In this document: piece after piece, positions 23,190 through 32,388 of the stretch
How positions within the stretch are numbered: the first letter of the stretch is position 1
Layout of the letters: each line of letters opens with the position of its first letter
From: Coenobita brevimanus
Taxonomy: Eukaryota > Arthropoda > Malacostraca > Decapoda > Coenobitidae
Reading direction: 5' to 3'
DNA length: 64,000 bases
Assembly: GCA_032717465.1 (NCBI GenBank)
Contig: CM064666.1
Location: 21,037,732-21,101,731, forward strand
Position numbers and translations under genes: made by a program
The notes under the pieces: generated by a model
Databases searched by the model: none
What the model was told of the DNA's origin: nothing
The model's input: the letters and a program-made list of their open reading frames with translations, nothing else

Positions 23190-23480
23190 CTAATATCATT
23201 GCCTCCTATACTGAGGCACACAGTGGGTTTTTCACCACTATCCTTCACGATATTTGAAAATTTTTCTATCACATTAGCCATCCTGGCCCCTGGAAGACAT
23301 ACATGTTTAGCGAGTGGAGTATACATGGCTCTGTTATCTCACCTGGGAGCCTCCAACAACAGCAACATTTTTCTAACCTTACTTGCTCTGATTATACTTA
23401 CCTATACTGGAAGATCTCTCACCGTCCTTCTCCTCTACTTCCCTCTCTGCCTTCCCTTCACATTCGTCCCGTAGTGCATC
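23190..23480 (-). pseudogene. SGNH/GDSL esterase-like domain of the CR1-type LINE
   Basis: Two minus-strand frames joined by a shift near 23335 give VAVVGGSQVR (block I, GGS in place of GDS), then LPGARMANVIEKF and CLSIGGNDISR (block III, GGND). SGNH domains occur in CR1 ORF1 proteins and are thought to act on lipids or membranes. The C-terminal Asp/His block is not identifiable. This supports the CR1 assignment. Confidence 0.65.
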
Positions 23481-23790
23481 GAAGGCATTAGTGGTCTTAA
23501 CTTCCGTTTGCTTCTTAAGAGTGAACTTCGTTGCCAGAAGTTTGCGGACACTTCAGTGATCCGATTCAAACATCTTGTTTACTCGGTTGATCTGTGACAC
23601 TATAGTCGCAGAAAAACCAAGTACAACTTGTTGGCTGGATCCGAGTACATCTGGTGCAACAAATCGGCATTGTAGTTCTTCTCTTCATCTTTGGATATCT
23701 GAAAATAGTTATACATGTTTAAGCAGTTGCATTACCTGCGCAATATACCATGTCAATAACTGCTAACTGTAACACCTCTAGCCATTCACC

Positions 23791-23847
<57 letters not shown>

Positions 23848-24242
23848 CACCATGGAGGCAGAAAGGGTGCAGGCGGCATGGTGCGCTGAGCTGTCATTCT
23901 GGATGCCTCGAATATGGCGGGTAACAGCGACCACAAAGGTCAAACTGATTTCAGAGTTGAACTGAATCTTCGAATTTATGCGCGGGGAGTCTGGGGTGAA
24001 TCTCGCTTGATAGGTTGCTCTGGGCAGCATCATGACAGCTGTTTCTCACTCCTTGCAGTTACATCAAGGTGCTAACAGATTAATAACAGAAGTGGCGGCG
24101 GCTCCACCTGGCTCACATGACTTAAATGTCACCAACCCAGGCCACCTGGCCTCCCCAAGGACACACATTTGTTAATTTCATACCCTGACCTCACCTCCAC
24201 CCATACTAGTCGTCAAACACCACATTACACTTTTACATTTTT
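23481..24242. other. Unassigned spacer
   Basis: No coding motif. It contains the (CT)n tract and ordinary mixed sequence; a minus-strand frame across the CT tract is only a repeat translation. Confidence 0.4.
23792..23843. repeat. (CT)n microsatellite
   Basis: Uninterrupted CT/TC dinucleotides over about 52 bases. Confidence 0.97.
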
Positions 24243-24966
24243 GGGTTGTACTCGAAAGTACTCGTAAAACTGTCGAGTACTTTTTTTTTAATAGATAATG
24301 AATGGAGGAAGGAAAGACAAAGGGGAAAAAAATAAGTCCATGTGCCTAAAGGCATCCTCCATTCATAAACTATTTATAACAACTGGATTTGAATTGAAGT
24401 GGATTAAATGTTTGCGGGAAACAACTCCCAGGAAGTGAATTCCAGAGAGTAGTAGTTCTGGGGATAAATGAGTTTTAATAAGCAGGGGTTCTGCATTGTG
24501 GGGGAGAGAGTGTGAAGTCATGGGCGCTCCCAGCTCCCGAGTATTTCGGAAGAAAATGTGAAGGGGAGGCACAATTGAAGTCAGTTCTTCTGAACACTTA
24601 CGGTAAAAATATCGATAAAATAATGCTAAAGAACCAACATCTCTACGTACTGATAATGGAGGAAGGTCTTGCGTGATGGCAGGATGATTGATTAATTTAA
24701 TGGCTTTTTTTTAATTTTGTCCAACTGCCTTAATGCAACCGCTCCACATCCACTCCACAGTGGTGAACAGTATTCGATCTGAGAACGCACATTACTTTTG
24801 TATATTGTGGCCATCTGCTCGTCAGTGAAGAACTCACGAACTCTGTACATAAGTCCCATTTTTTTAGAGTCCGAGTACATGTACAAGTACTAAGGAAATT
24901 TCAAGCCCGAGTACAAGTGCATGATATTGTGTACTTAAGTACGAGTACGCGTACGAGTACATGTAC
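24243..24966. repeat. GTACTCG-rich repeat interrupted by a LINE stub
   Basis: Both flanks (24243-24280 and 24872-24966) are rich in GTACTCG/CGAGTAC words in both orientations, like subterminal repeats of a non-autonomous DNA transposon. No clear terminal inverted repeat or target duplication of the outer element was found, so the class is open. Confidence 0.45.
24281..24871 (-). mobile_element. 5'-truncated LINE 3' end
   Basis: Minus-strand frames give KKMGLMYRVREFFTDEQM and SQIEYCSPLWSG (24880-24700), the post-RT region of many LINEs. Then, from about 24570, PPLHIFFRNTRE, LIKTHLSP and GIHFLGVVSRKHLIHF follow. It ends in a T-run (A-tail on the minus strand) at 24281. CGAGTAC flanks it at 24274-24280 and 24872-24878, but that word is common locally, so the TSD is weak evidence. 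Confidence 0.65.
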
Positions 24967-24979
24967 CCTTGGACACAAG

Positions 24980-25029
<50 letters not shown>
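24980..25029. repeat. (AC)n microsatellite
   Basis: About 25 CA units. Confidence 0.97.
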
Positions 25030-25031
<2 letters not shown>

Positions 25032-26539
25032 CTTATTGAATCATGCTACGACTTGCCTTCCTTCTCGTTCCACTGGAAGCGTAGTAGAAGGATGACGAAG
25101 AGGAAAACGAACAGAAGGGTAAGGAGGAGGAGGATGAAGAGGAGGAGCAGGAGGAGAAGTAGAAGCAGGGGGATAAAGAGAGGGACGTGAATGACGTAAA
25201 TTATATTATAATAGACTTACCTCAAAATGGAGTTTCAGCTCATCATACTGTTGTAAGATCCTCGTTAGACATGGTGCAAGAGCGAGCCATCGCGTCTCTG
25301 ATACCTGCGCAACTTGAGCGGTTGTTCTCCTACGTTGATAGTAGACTAGAGCTCAGCATACTTTTGCTGACGAAGAGTGCTGTGTGAAGAATATAAGTCT
25401 CTGACACCATGAATTCTAGGTGAGAGGGCAACTTTCGCACTGCATATGACGTACACCAGAAAACAATAATCGGTAGCCCCCCTAGTACCTGAAGCAAAGG
25501 GAAGGATAGACCGGGCGAACGAACACGGCCTTCCCCACTCCCCCCTCCCCCCTCCCCACCCCGCCCAACTCCACCCCTCTCTACTCAACGCTTGTCTAAA
25601 CGTTGCGGGAAGGTTTGTAACAATCGTGGCTGGCAATGTTACGTTGTGTCCATGTCTACATGAGTTAACACTTACGTGCGTTACCATTAGCGTTAATAAC
25701 TTACCATGGAGTAATGTGCGATGTTACTAAATAGCATATGAACGTGGAAAAGCAATGTGATGTAAATAAAGGCAGAAGAATAAAAAAGCGGAATGAGTAT
25801 AATTTTACATCATTTTAATAATACATTCATATTAGTGTCAAGTAAATGATATTCACATTCCATGTGTATTAAACTATTTCACACACATTTACGATATCTG
25901 TCACTGTGTCACTCCACACCCGACCAACCGCACCCTTTGTTCCCACTTCATCGTAGTGCAAACCAACAAATCCCAGAACATGGATGAAACATCTATCACG
26001 CTTTGAGCACACATTTTATATACATACTGCATGTATTGCAAATCAAGTGGACAACTTGATACCATACGGTATAGGAGCGACTTCTCTGTGGTTTAAATAG
26101 GTAGGTGAAATACACCCAGTGTTAGTGTCACATGACCATAAAGTTGTGTATTGCTAGCGATTGTATGGGGGTTACGACATTTGTATGCTGCCTGTCCTTA
26201 CAGAAAACAACCTGGCATTTACCACAAGCGAATCTAAAACTTATATGCGAGACATTGAAGACTTGTTTTGCTCTAGGCATTACTGCAGCGGCCAAACAAA
26301 ATTATTCCTCATCAGACTAGCCGTCTAACCGTTTGCTATAAAGTAACACAATCCCACATGCTGATGTAATTATTACTGTGATAAGGATGAAGGATACGAT
26401 TAAAGGGGAAGTGGCGACTGATTCAGCGAATAACAGGACTGTAGTCCTCATTTTTAGATCGAATGGCTATGCACTGACATTTTGTTGCACGTTTGTTCTT
26501 ACCTTACCTAATTGTTCTTACCTAATTGTATCTTTACAG
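25030..26539. other. Unassigned spacer
   Basis: Begins with a purine-rich GAGGA/GAAG stretch (25080-25190), whose frame is simple-sequence translation. The rest shows no domain, RNA gene or repeat I can identify. Short open frames (about 60-110 codons) on both strands look random. Confidence 0.4.
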
Positions 26540-26542
26540 GAG

Positions 26543-28124
26543 TCAAGCTCGTACTGTCCCCTGTCTTAAACCATATTTATCGTACATATCCTTAAATTTG
26601 TAAATTGTTTTGGTACACACTATTTCATTCAGTAGTGCATTCCACTGATCAATTGCTCTGTATGGGAAACTGAATTTCCTTACGTCTTTATCACCTCTCT
26701 TCTTATGCATTTTTTTGCAGTGTCCTCTTGCTGATGCTTCCCCATATGTTAAGTAATCATTTATGTCTATTTTCTCCTTTCCTGATATGCATTTATATAG
26801 CATTATCATGTCACCTCTTTTCCTTCTCTCCTGTAGTTTGGTAGATTCAGTTTATTTAGTCTTTCTTCGTAGCTTAGATCCCTCAAGCTTGGTATCCATC
26901 TTATAGCTGCCCTTTGAACTTTTTCAATCTTGTTTTTTGAGATGAGGACTCCAGACTACTGATGCATATTCCAGGGTTGATCTGATGAATGATGTTATTA
27001 TCCTTCTTAACATGTCTTCATTTATGTATGTGAATGCTATTCTCATATTTGCAAGCACTGTATACATGTTCCGTACCTTCTCGCTGATGTGGCGTACCTT
27101 CTCACTGATGTGGTCAGCCGGAGATAGTCTGTTATTGATAATCACACCTAGGTCCTTCTCTCTTTCTGATGTGTGTAGGGTTTTATTTCCTAACGTATAA
27201 TCCCAATCAGGTCTTTTTCCACTTTTACCAAACTTGATTACATGACACTTGTCCACATTGAATTCCATTTGCCATGTATTACTCCATTCATGAAGTTTAT
27301 TTAATTCTTCTTGTAGCTCTTTACAAGAGTCTGTGTTAGTAATTCTCCTTTGTATTTTTGCATCATCTGCAAACATATTTAGATAGCTTTCATTTCCAAT
27401 GTTACTGTTTATATCATTTATATACATTAAAAACATGATTGGTGCCAGCACTGAACCCTGTGGTACTCCACTAGTCACTTCTTTCCATGTTGAGTAGGTT
27501 CCCCGTAGTACTGTTCTCATTTCTCTTTTTTTTGAGAAAATCTTGCATTCAACAAAACAGTTTGCCTCGAATTCCTCCTTGATGGTACAGTTTCCATAAA
27601 AGTCTTTGGTGTGGTACTGTGTCAAATGCTTTCTTGAAATCTAGATAGATACTGTCCACCCATCCTTCTCTTTCCTGTATTGTGTCTGTTACTCTGTCAT
27701 AGTAGCTCAACAGATTAGTAACACATGATTTTCCTTTTCTGAAACCAAACTGTCTTTCTGTTATCATATTGTGTTCTTCTAGATGATTTACCCAAGCTTT
27801 TCTTATGAGCTTTTCTAATACCTTGCTTACAACACTGGTTAATGATACTGGTCGGTAGTTGAGTGGATTTTGTCTATTCCCTTTCTTGAATAAGGGGACA
27901 ATATTTGCTTTCTTCCAAATATCAGGTAGTTTACCTTGACTCAAGGATTTCTTGAAAATTAAAAATAATGGTTTACTTAACTCCTTTGCACATTCTTGTA
28001 GCACCCAACATGAAATATCATCAGGACCATTTGCTTTTCCTCTGTCTAATTTACTTAACTCCTCCTGATATTTGTATATCTGGTAGTATGTGTGGACATG
28101 CATGTTCCACATAATCCCTCTCAA
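26543..28124 (-). pseudogene. CR1/Jockey-type RT and C-terminal domain, broken
   Basis: 28124-27549 holds KLDRGKANGPDDI, NYRPVSLTSVVSKVLE, QFGFRKGKSC and motif A IYLDFKKAFDTVPH. The same protein continues in 27625-26924 with [12 protein letters not shown] (motif B) and an intact catalytic MFADDAKI (motif C), WQMEFNVDKC and TLEYASVVWSP. One frameshift near 27590 separates them, and another near 26900 precedes the C-terminal segment. All three key RT motifs are present, so this copy decayed later than its CR1/L2 neighbour. Confidence 0.85.
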
Positions 28125-28235
28125 AATTTTTTTCTTCTGTAAAAACTGATTGGAAATTCTTATTTAGTGCTTCACAAATATCTTTCTCTTGTGTATAGGT
28201 GATTCCCTCGTCCGTAATGGATTGTATTATATCTT

Positions 28236-29433
28236 TTACTTTGGTTTTGCTTTTGATGTAGTTGTAAAATAGCTTGGTTGATCACTACTTTTATTTATTA
28301 TATCCTCCTCAAACTGTTTTTGGGCTTCCCTCCTTATTCTTGTATAATCGTTTCTTGCCTGTTTGTAATTATTGTACGCCCTTTCACTATTGTGTCTTCT
28401 GTATGTATTCCACAACAAATCTCTTATTTCTTTTGATTTTTTACATTCTGTATTGAACCATTTCTGTATTTTCTTATCTGCTTCTTTGTGCTGTGGGATG
28501 TACTTCTGGACTCCTATTTCATAAAATTCACAGTATTTTTTATACACAACATTTAAATCTTGTCCTCTAAGCTCTTTTTCCCAATCAACTTCTAAGAAAT
28601 ATTTCTTTAGGTCTTGATAATTTCCCTTTTTATAGTTTAGGCTCTTTTTGTAACTTTCATTGCTGTTAACTATGTCATATGCTATCCTGAAGTTGCAGTT
28701 TAGTACTGCATGATCGCTTTTGCCGAGTGGAGGGTGATATATTAAACTGTCAATATCATTTTCTTGCCTAGTAAATATGAGATCTAGCATTGAAGGTACA
28801 TCGAGTCCTCTTTTTCTGGTGGTTTCCCTCACATGTTGCGTTAGGAAAAACTCTTGCACGAGATCCAGGAGCTTTTGGTCCCAACAGCTTTCTTGGCTAA
28901 TTATATCTAGAGTATTCCAATTTATATTTGTATTAAAATCTTCAGTTAGTATAATTGTTTCCGATTTCTCTTCCATTTTATGTAGTAATGCTCTTAAACT
29001 CTGAATTGTACTCCCTGCCAGGTCCTCATATTCGTCTCTTTCCCATGTGTTTGATCTGGGTGGCATGTACATATTGGCTACAATTACTTTCCCTTCAGAT
29101 GTGTTGATCTCTACTGCAATCAGTTCTACTTGTGAGGGTATATCTGGTTTTATTTCATTGACTTAGATTTTTCTTAGTTAATATTATAATTCCTCCTCCT
29201 TTTTTTAAGTTTCTATCTCTTCTCCATATATTGTATTCCTCTAAGTTTAGTATGTCATTGGATATCCTTCGTGTTAATTTTGTTTCAGTTAGGCATATTA
29301 TATGTGGTTCATTTTCTCTGATATAATCATTCATCTCTAATAATTTAGATACCATTCCATCCACATTTGAGTACATCAACTTTATCATCTTGTTTATATA
29401 CTTGTCATGACATGTGCATGTGTTTCTGTGCAA
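28236..29433 (-). pseudogene. CR1/Jockey-type endonuclease and linker, one break
   Basis: The N-terminal 92 codons (29433-29155) give MIKLMYSNVDGMVSKL, IICLTETKL (catalytic Glu) and KKGGGIIIL. After a stop near 29157 the frame continues in 29072-28236 with NMYMPPRS-type sequence, ILTEDFNTNINW (GDFN changed to EDFN) and KSDHAVL (the SDH box). A basic linker follows (KKSKEIRDLLWNTYRRHNS). Confidence 0.8.
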
Positions 29434-29441
29434 CTATGCAA

Positions 29442-29442
<1 letters not shown>

Positions 29443-29477
<35 letters not shown>
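29443..29477. repeat. (GT)n microsatellite
   Basis: About 17 GT units at the 5' boundary of the LINE. Confidence 0.95.
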
Positions 29478-29478
<1 letters not shown>

Positions 29479-29979
29479 ATATAATATTTTCCTCCAAAAA
29501 TTAACTAGATGTAAGGGTAGAGGACGTTTCTTACACAAACATTGCAGAAGTTAAAGCCATCCAGATTACATTCTGCGTTTGAAGTCAAAATACACGGATA
29601 AACACAAGTATCTGGTTCCGCACAAATATTAATGCCACGTCAGTATACGTCAGTATATTTCTTGCACGAGCCAGCCCTTCATATCACCACCTATCTAAAG
29701 TTTGTTATCTGGTGCCGCTATACAAGGTGTAAAGCAGCTCTATCTACCGAATAGTAACACCTTTATATGATGCCTGAACCATCACTCCATCCCAGCACCA
29801 TTGCTTGTCTCCCTACCCACCTTTCCTTCTCCCTCTGGCGCCTCCCTCTCAGCCCCTCTTACTCCAGTGTGACTTCCCGCTCATAAAGGAGCCACTCTGA
29901 GGCAGGATGTACAGGATAATAGGTGATTATTTATGGCCACAACTGTACATCGGCCCTATGTGGCAAAGTGCGATGCTGC

Positions 29980-29984
<5 letters not shown>
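29478..29984. other. Unassigned spacer
   Basis: No recognisable gene, RNA or repeat. Confidence 0.4.

Positions 29985-30061
<77 letters not shown>
29985..30061. repeat. (AT)n microsatellite, left half
   Basis: Uninterrupted AT. It continues on the other side of the LTR element at 35492, so one AT tract was the insertion target. Confidence 0.95.
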
Positions 30062-30065
<4 letters not shown>

Positions 30066-30850
30066 ACGGAACAGAGAAAGATAATGTACACTTTAAGTGA
30101 GAATACTAATAATCACTACTGTCCCGTAAAGTTCCAGGTTCAAAACAAAAGAGTTAGGTAAAATTACAAGTTAAAGTTTAATGCTCAAACTAACAACAAA
30201 ACATTCAGGACTCATTAGGATACTGTAATGGCAAATAAACAGGATAAATATATGGTTAACTGCAATAGCCTCTATTAACACGAAATTAGCATGAGTAAAT
30301 TTATCTAAGTCAGCCCTGATAAAATGAAAATACACCTGGTAATGCTCAGTTAATGCAAGATAAATTATTACAGATACAAACTATTATCAAAAATGACTGA
30401 CATAAAACCCAACATCAATCACAAAGACCTCACTAGGCCTAAGAACTAACCCTATGCTACACAGCACAAGAAAAAATACAACAGTTATACTCAAATTACA
30501 CACAGCTGCTAGATGTTTGGAGATTTCTTGAGCACTCACAATAATAATAACTGTACAGGGGAGGACAGAGATGTGAACAAAATGAGGAGCAGATCTAAGT
30601 GGCAATGATGCAGAGACTGAGCTCATTATATAGGGGCCAGCAGAGCTTGATACAACTTGTAAGAAGGACGCGCAAATGAAGCCATGGGGACAAACAGTTG
30701 ACAATCCCGCACTGAATAACAGAAAGGACGACTTACTCTACTATAACGGTAGAAGGGGGGGACTGAGGCAGAACACGCTCGTGATCAAACATGCAGCATA
30801 CTGTGCGTTAAAATTACACAAAGGATGATGAAATCATAGGCTATGTAACA
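30062..30850 (-). repeat. 3' LTR of the Gmr1-like element
   Basis: 789 bp, TGTTAC...GTAACA (palindromic ends). Preceded on the minus strand by the purine run GTGGGGAGG (about 30859-30851), a likely polypurine tract. Confidence 0.93.
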
Positions 30851-31353
30851 CCTCCCCACAAAGAAAAAAGAAATTTACAAAGGAAATTTCTTATGACTCT
30901 AAAACAATCTGTATATGGCATTACAGAACATGCAAAAGTCTTTCCTAATGTTACAAAACATGAGATCTCCCTAGCACGTTTAGTCATAGGTACTTGCCAG
31001 TATCCCTTTAACAAATCAAACTTACTTATGTACCTAGCCTTTCCGATCTTGTCTATGCAATCTTCCACACGAGGGAGAGGGTAAGTGTCTGTTTTAGTTA
31101 TCTGATTAACACGTCTGTAGTCGATGCAAAGCCTCTGTGACCCACCTGGCTTAGGGACTAGAGTGACAGGAGAACTCCACTCGCTCTGACAGGGCTCAAT
31201 CATCTTGTGGTCCAACAGGTAGCCAAGCTCCTTCTGGATGAGAGGAACTTTCACTGGGTTCACACGGTAAGGAGGCAGTTTAATTGGCTTTGCGTCTCCA
31301 ACCTCGACATCATGCATCAACACAGTAGTTCTTCCTGGAGTGGCACGGAACAC
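30841..31353 (-). pseudogene. Partial reverse transcriptase (N-terminal half) after integrase
   Basis: After a TAA that separates it from the integrase frame, this frame reads VILPPYRVNP-like entry sequence, then EWSSPVTLVPKPGGSQR, CIDYRRVNQITKTDTYPLP and FDLLKGYWQVPM (motif A, catalytic Asp), ending at SVMPY (start of motif B). The next 20 codons are unrelated and run into the polypurine tract. YxDD and RNase H are absent. The fingers and the start of the palm alone cannot polymerise, so any mobility needed proteins in trans. Confidence 0.85.
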
Positions 31354-32388
31354 TTACGGGTACTCCTGCAGTAATGCCGAAAACTCCTGCCTTTCCTTGG
31401 GAGGTAGATGAGAAAGCTTAGTCTGGAGATCATTCATGATATCAGCATTCTTCCCCAAACTATCACTCAGGCTCATACTGCATGGGAGAGCTTCACTTGC
31501 AGACTCGGGTGAAACAGCTACAGTGCAGACTGGATTATTTTCGTCCCGCCTGTGATATAACTTTAGCATGTTGATGTGACATAGTTGCTTGCTCTTTCTA
31601 CGATCTGGTGTGGCGATGACATAGTTGACATCACTGAGTTTCTTCTCCACGAAATAAGGACCACTAAACTTGGCTTGAAGAGGTTGCCCATGAACTGGTA
31701 GCAGAATCAAAACCTGATCTCCTGGCTGAAAGTGGCGTAACCTGGACTTCTTATCATACCAAGTCTTCATCTTCTCCTGAGCAGCTCCTAAATTCTCTCT
31801 CGCCAGCTGTAAAGCAGTGGACAGCCGTTCTTTGAACTTCATCACATACTCCAGCAGGTTCACGTCATCTTCCTCCGACAGCCAGCATTCCTTGAGTAAC
31901 TTAAGGGGTCCTCTTACTTCATGGCCAAACAGTAGTTCAAAAGGTGAGAAGCCCAGTGATTCATTTGGAGATTCTCTTGCGGCAAACACAACGAATAGAA
32001 GACCTTTATCCCAGTCTTTCTGATGTTCCAAACAGTATTTCTTGAGCATCGATTTGAGTGTTTGATGATATCTCTCCAACGCTCCTTGGGTCTGGGGATG
32101 GTAAGCTGAAGACGTGATCTGGGTGATGCCCAACTCTTTCAGAGACTGCTTGAAAACGTTTGACATGAAATTACATCCCCGGTCTGACTGTACCTCCTTG
32201 GGCAGACCAAACTTTGTGAAGAACCATAGCATTTCCTTAACCACGTTCTTTGCTGAGATGTTTCTAAGTGGAATGGCTTCAGGATAACTAGTAGCCATAT
32301 CAATCATGGTCAACACAAGAAAATCCTGAAGAAGTCTTAGGAAGAGGGCCCACAATATCCACCAACACACGGGTGAATGGCGCCTCAA
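31354..32388 (-). pseudogene. Integrase core and C-terminal domain
   Basis: The frame overlaps the gag-PR frame by about 90 bases through a frameshift near 32320. The DDE core shows LTMIDMATSYPEAIP (first Asp), QSDRGCNFMSNVF (second Asp) and QTQGALERYHQTL (Glu). A C-terminal region follows, with DKKSRLRHFQPGDQVLILLP and FSGPYFVEKKLSDVNYVI, the GPY/F module of Gypsy integrases. It would insert the cDNA. The domain is intact apart from the upstream frameshift and the TAA at 31354. Confidence 0.88.

Larger units (their letters stand above)
19505..23480 (-). mobile_element. CR1/L2-like LINE with SGNH-like domain (degenerate)
   Basis: Minus-strand order: SGNH-like block (23480-23190), endonuclease (22738 to about 21950), RT (21916-20250) and a C-terminal segment (20215-19790) with LSYEDRLKRQSLHLLERR and NRVVDEWNKLP. 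A 3' UTR ends near 19505 in repeated CTTATGTTCTTAT words. The SGNH domain, endonuclease, RT and lack of RNase H fit the CR1 group, where ORF1 often carries an esterase domain. Multiple stops and frameshifts. Confidence 0.8.
26540..29440 (-). mobile_element. CR1/Jockey-type LINE, second family (broken)
   Basis: Minus-strand endonuclease (29433-28600), linker, RT (28124-26924) and a C-terminal block (26809-26543) with FPYRAIDQWNALLNEIV. It ends near 26540 in repeated CAATTAGGTAAG words. There is no RNase H. The 5' side stops at a (GT)n tract, so the start is missing. Confidence 0.83.

Noticed and set aside
24960..25190. Arg/Lys-rich plus-strand frame as a basic protein
   Set aside because: Translation of (AC)n and GAGGA-type simple sequence.
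25441..25687. Minus-strand frame of about 113 codons, Pro/Gly-rich
   Set aside because: Compositional (GGGGAGG runs); no motif, no homologous copy in the window.
26500..26560. Telomere-like TTAGG repeats
   Set aside because: Only two or three imperfect CAATTAGGTAAG words, which form the tail of the adjacent LINE.
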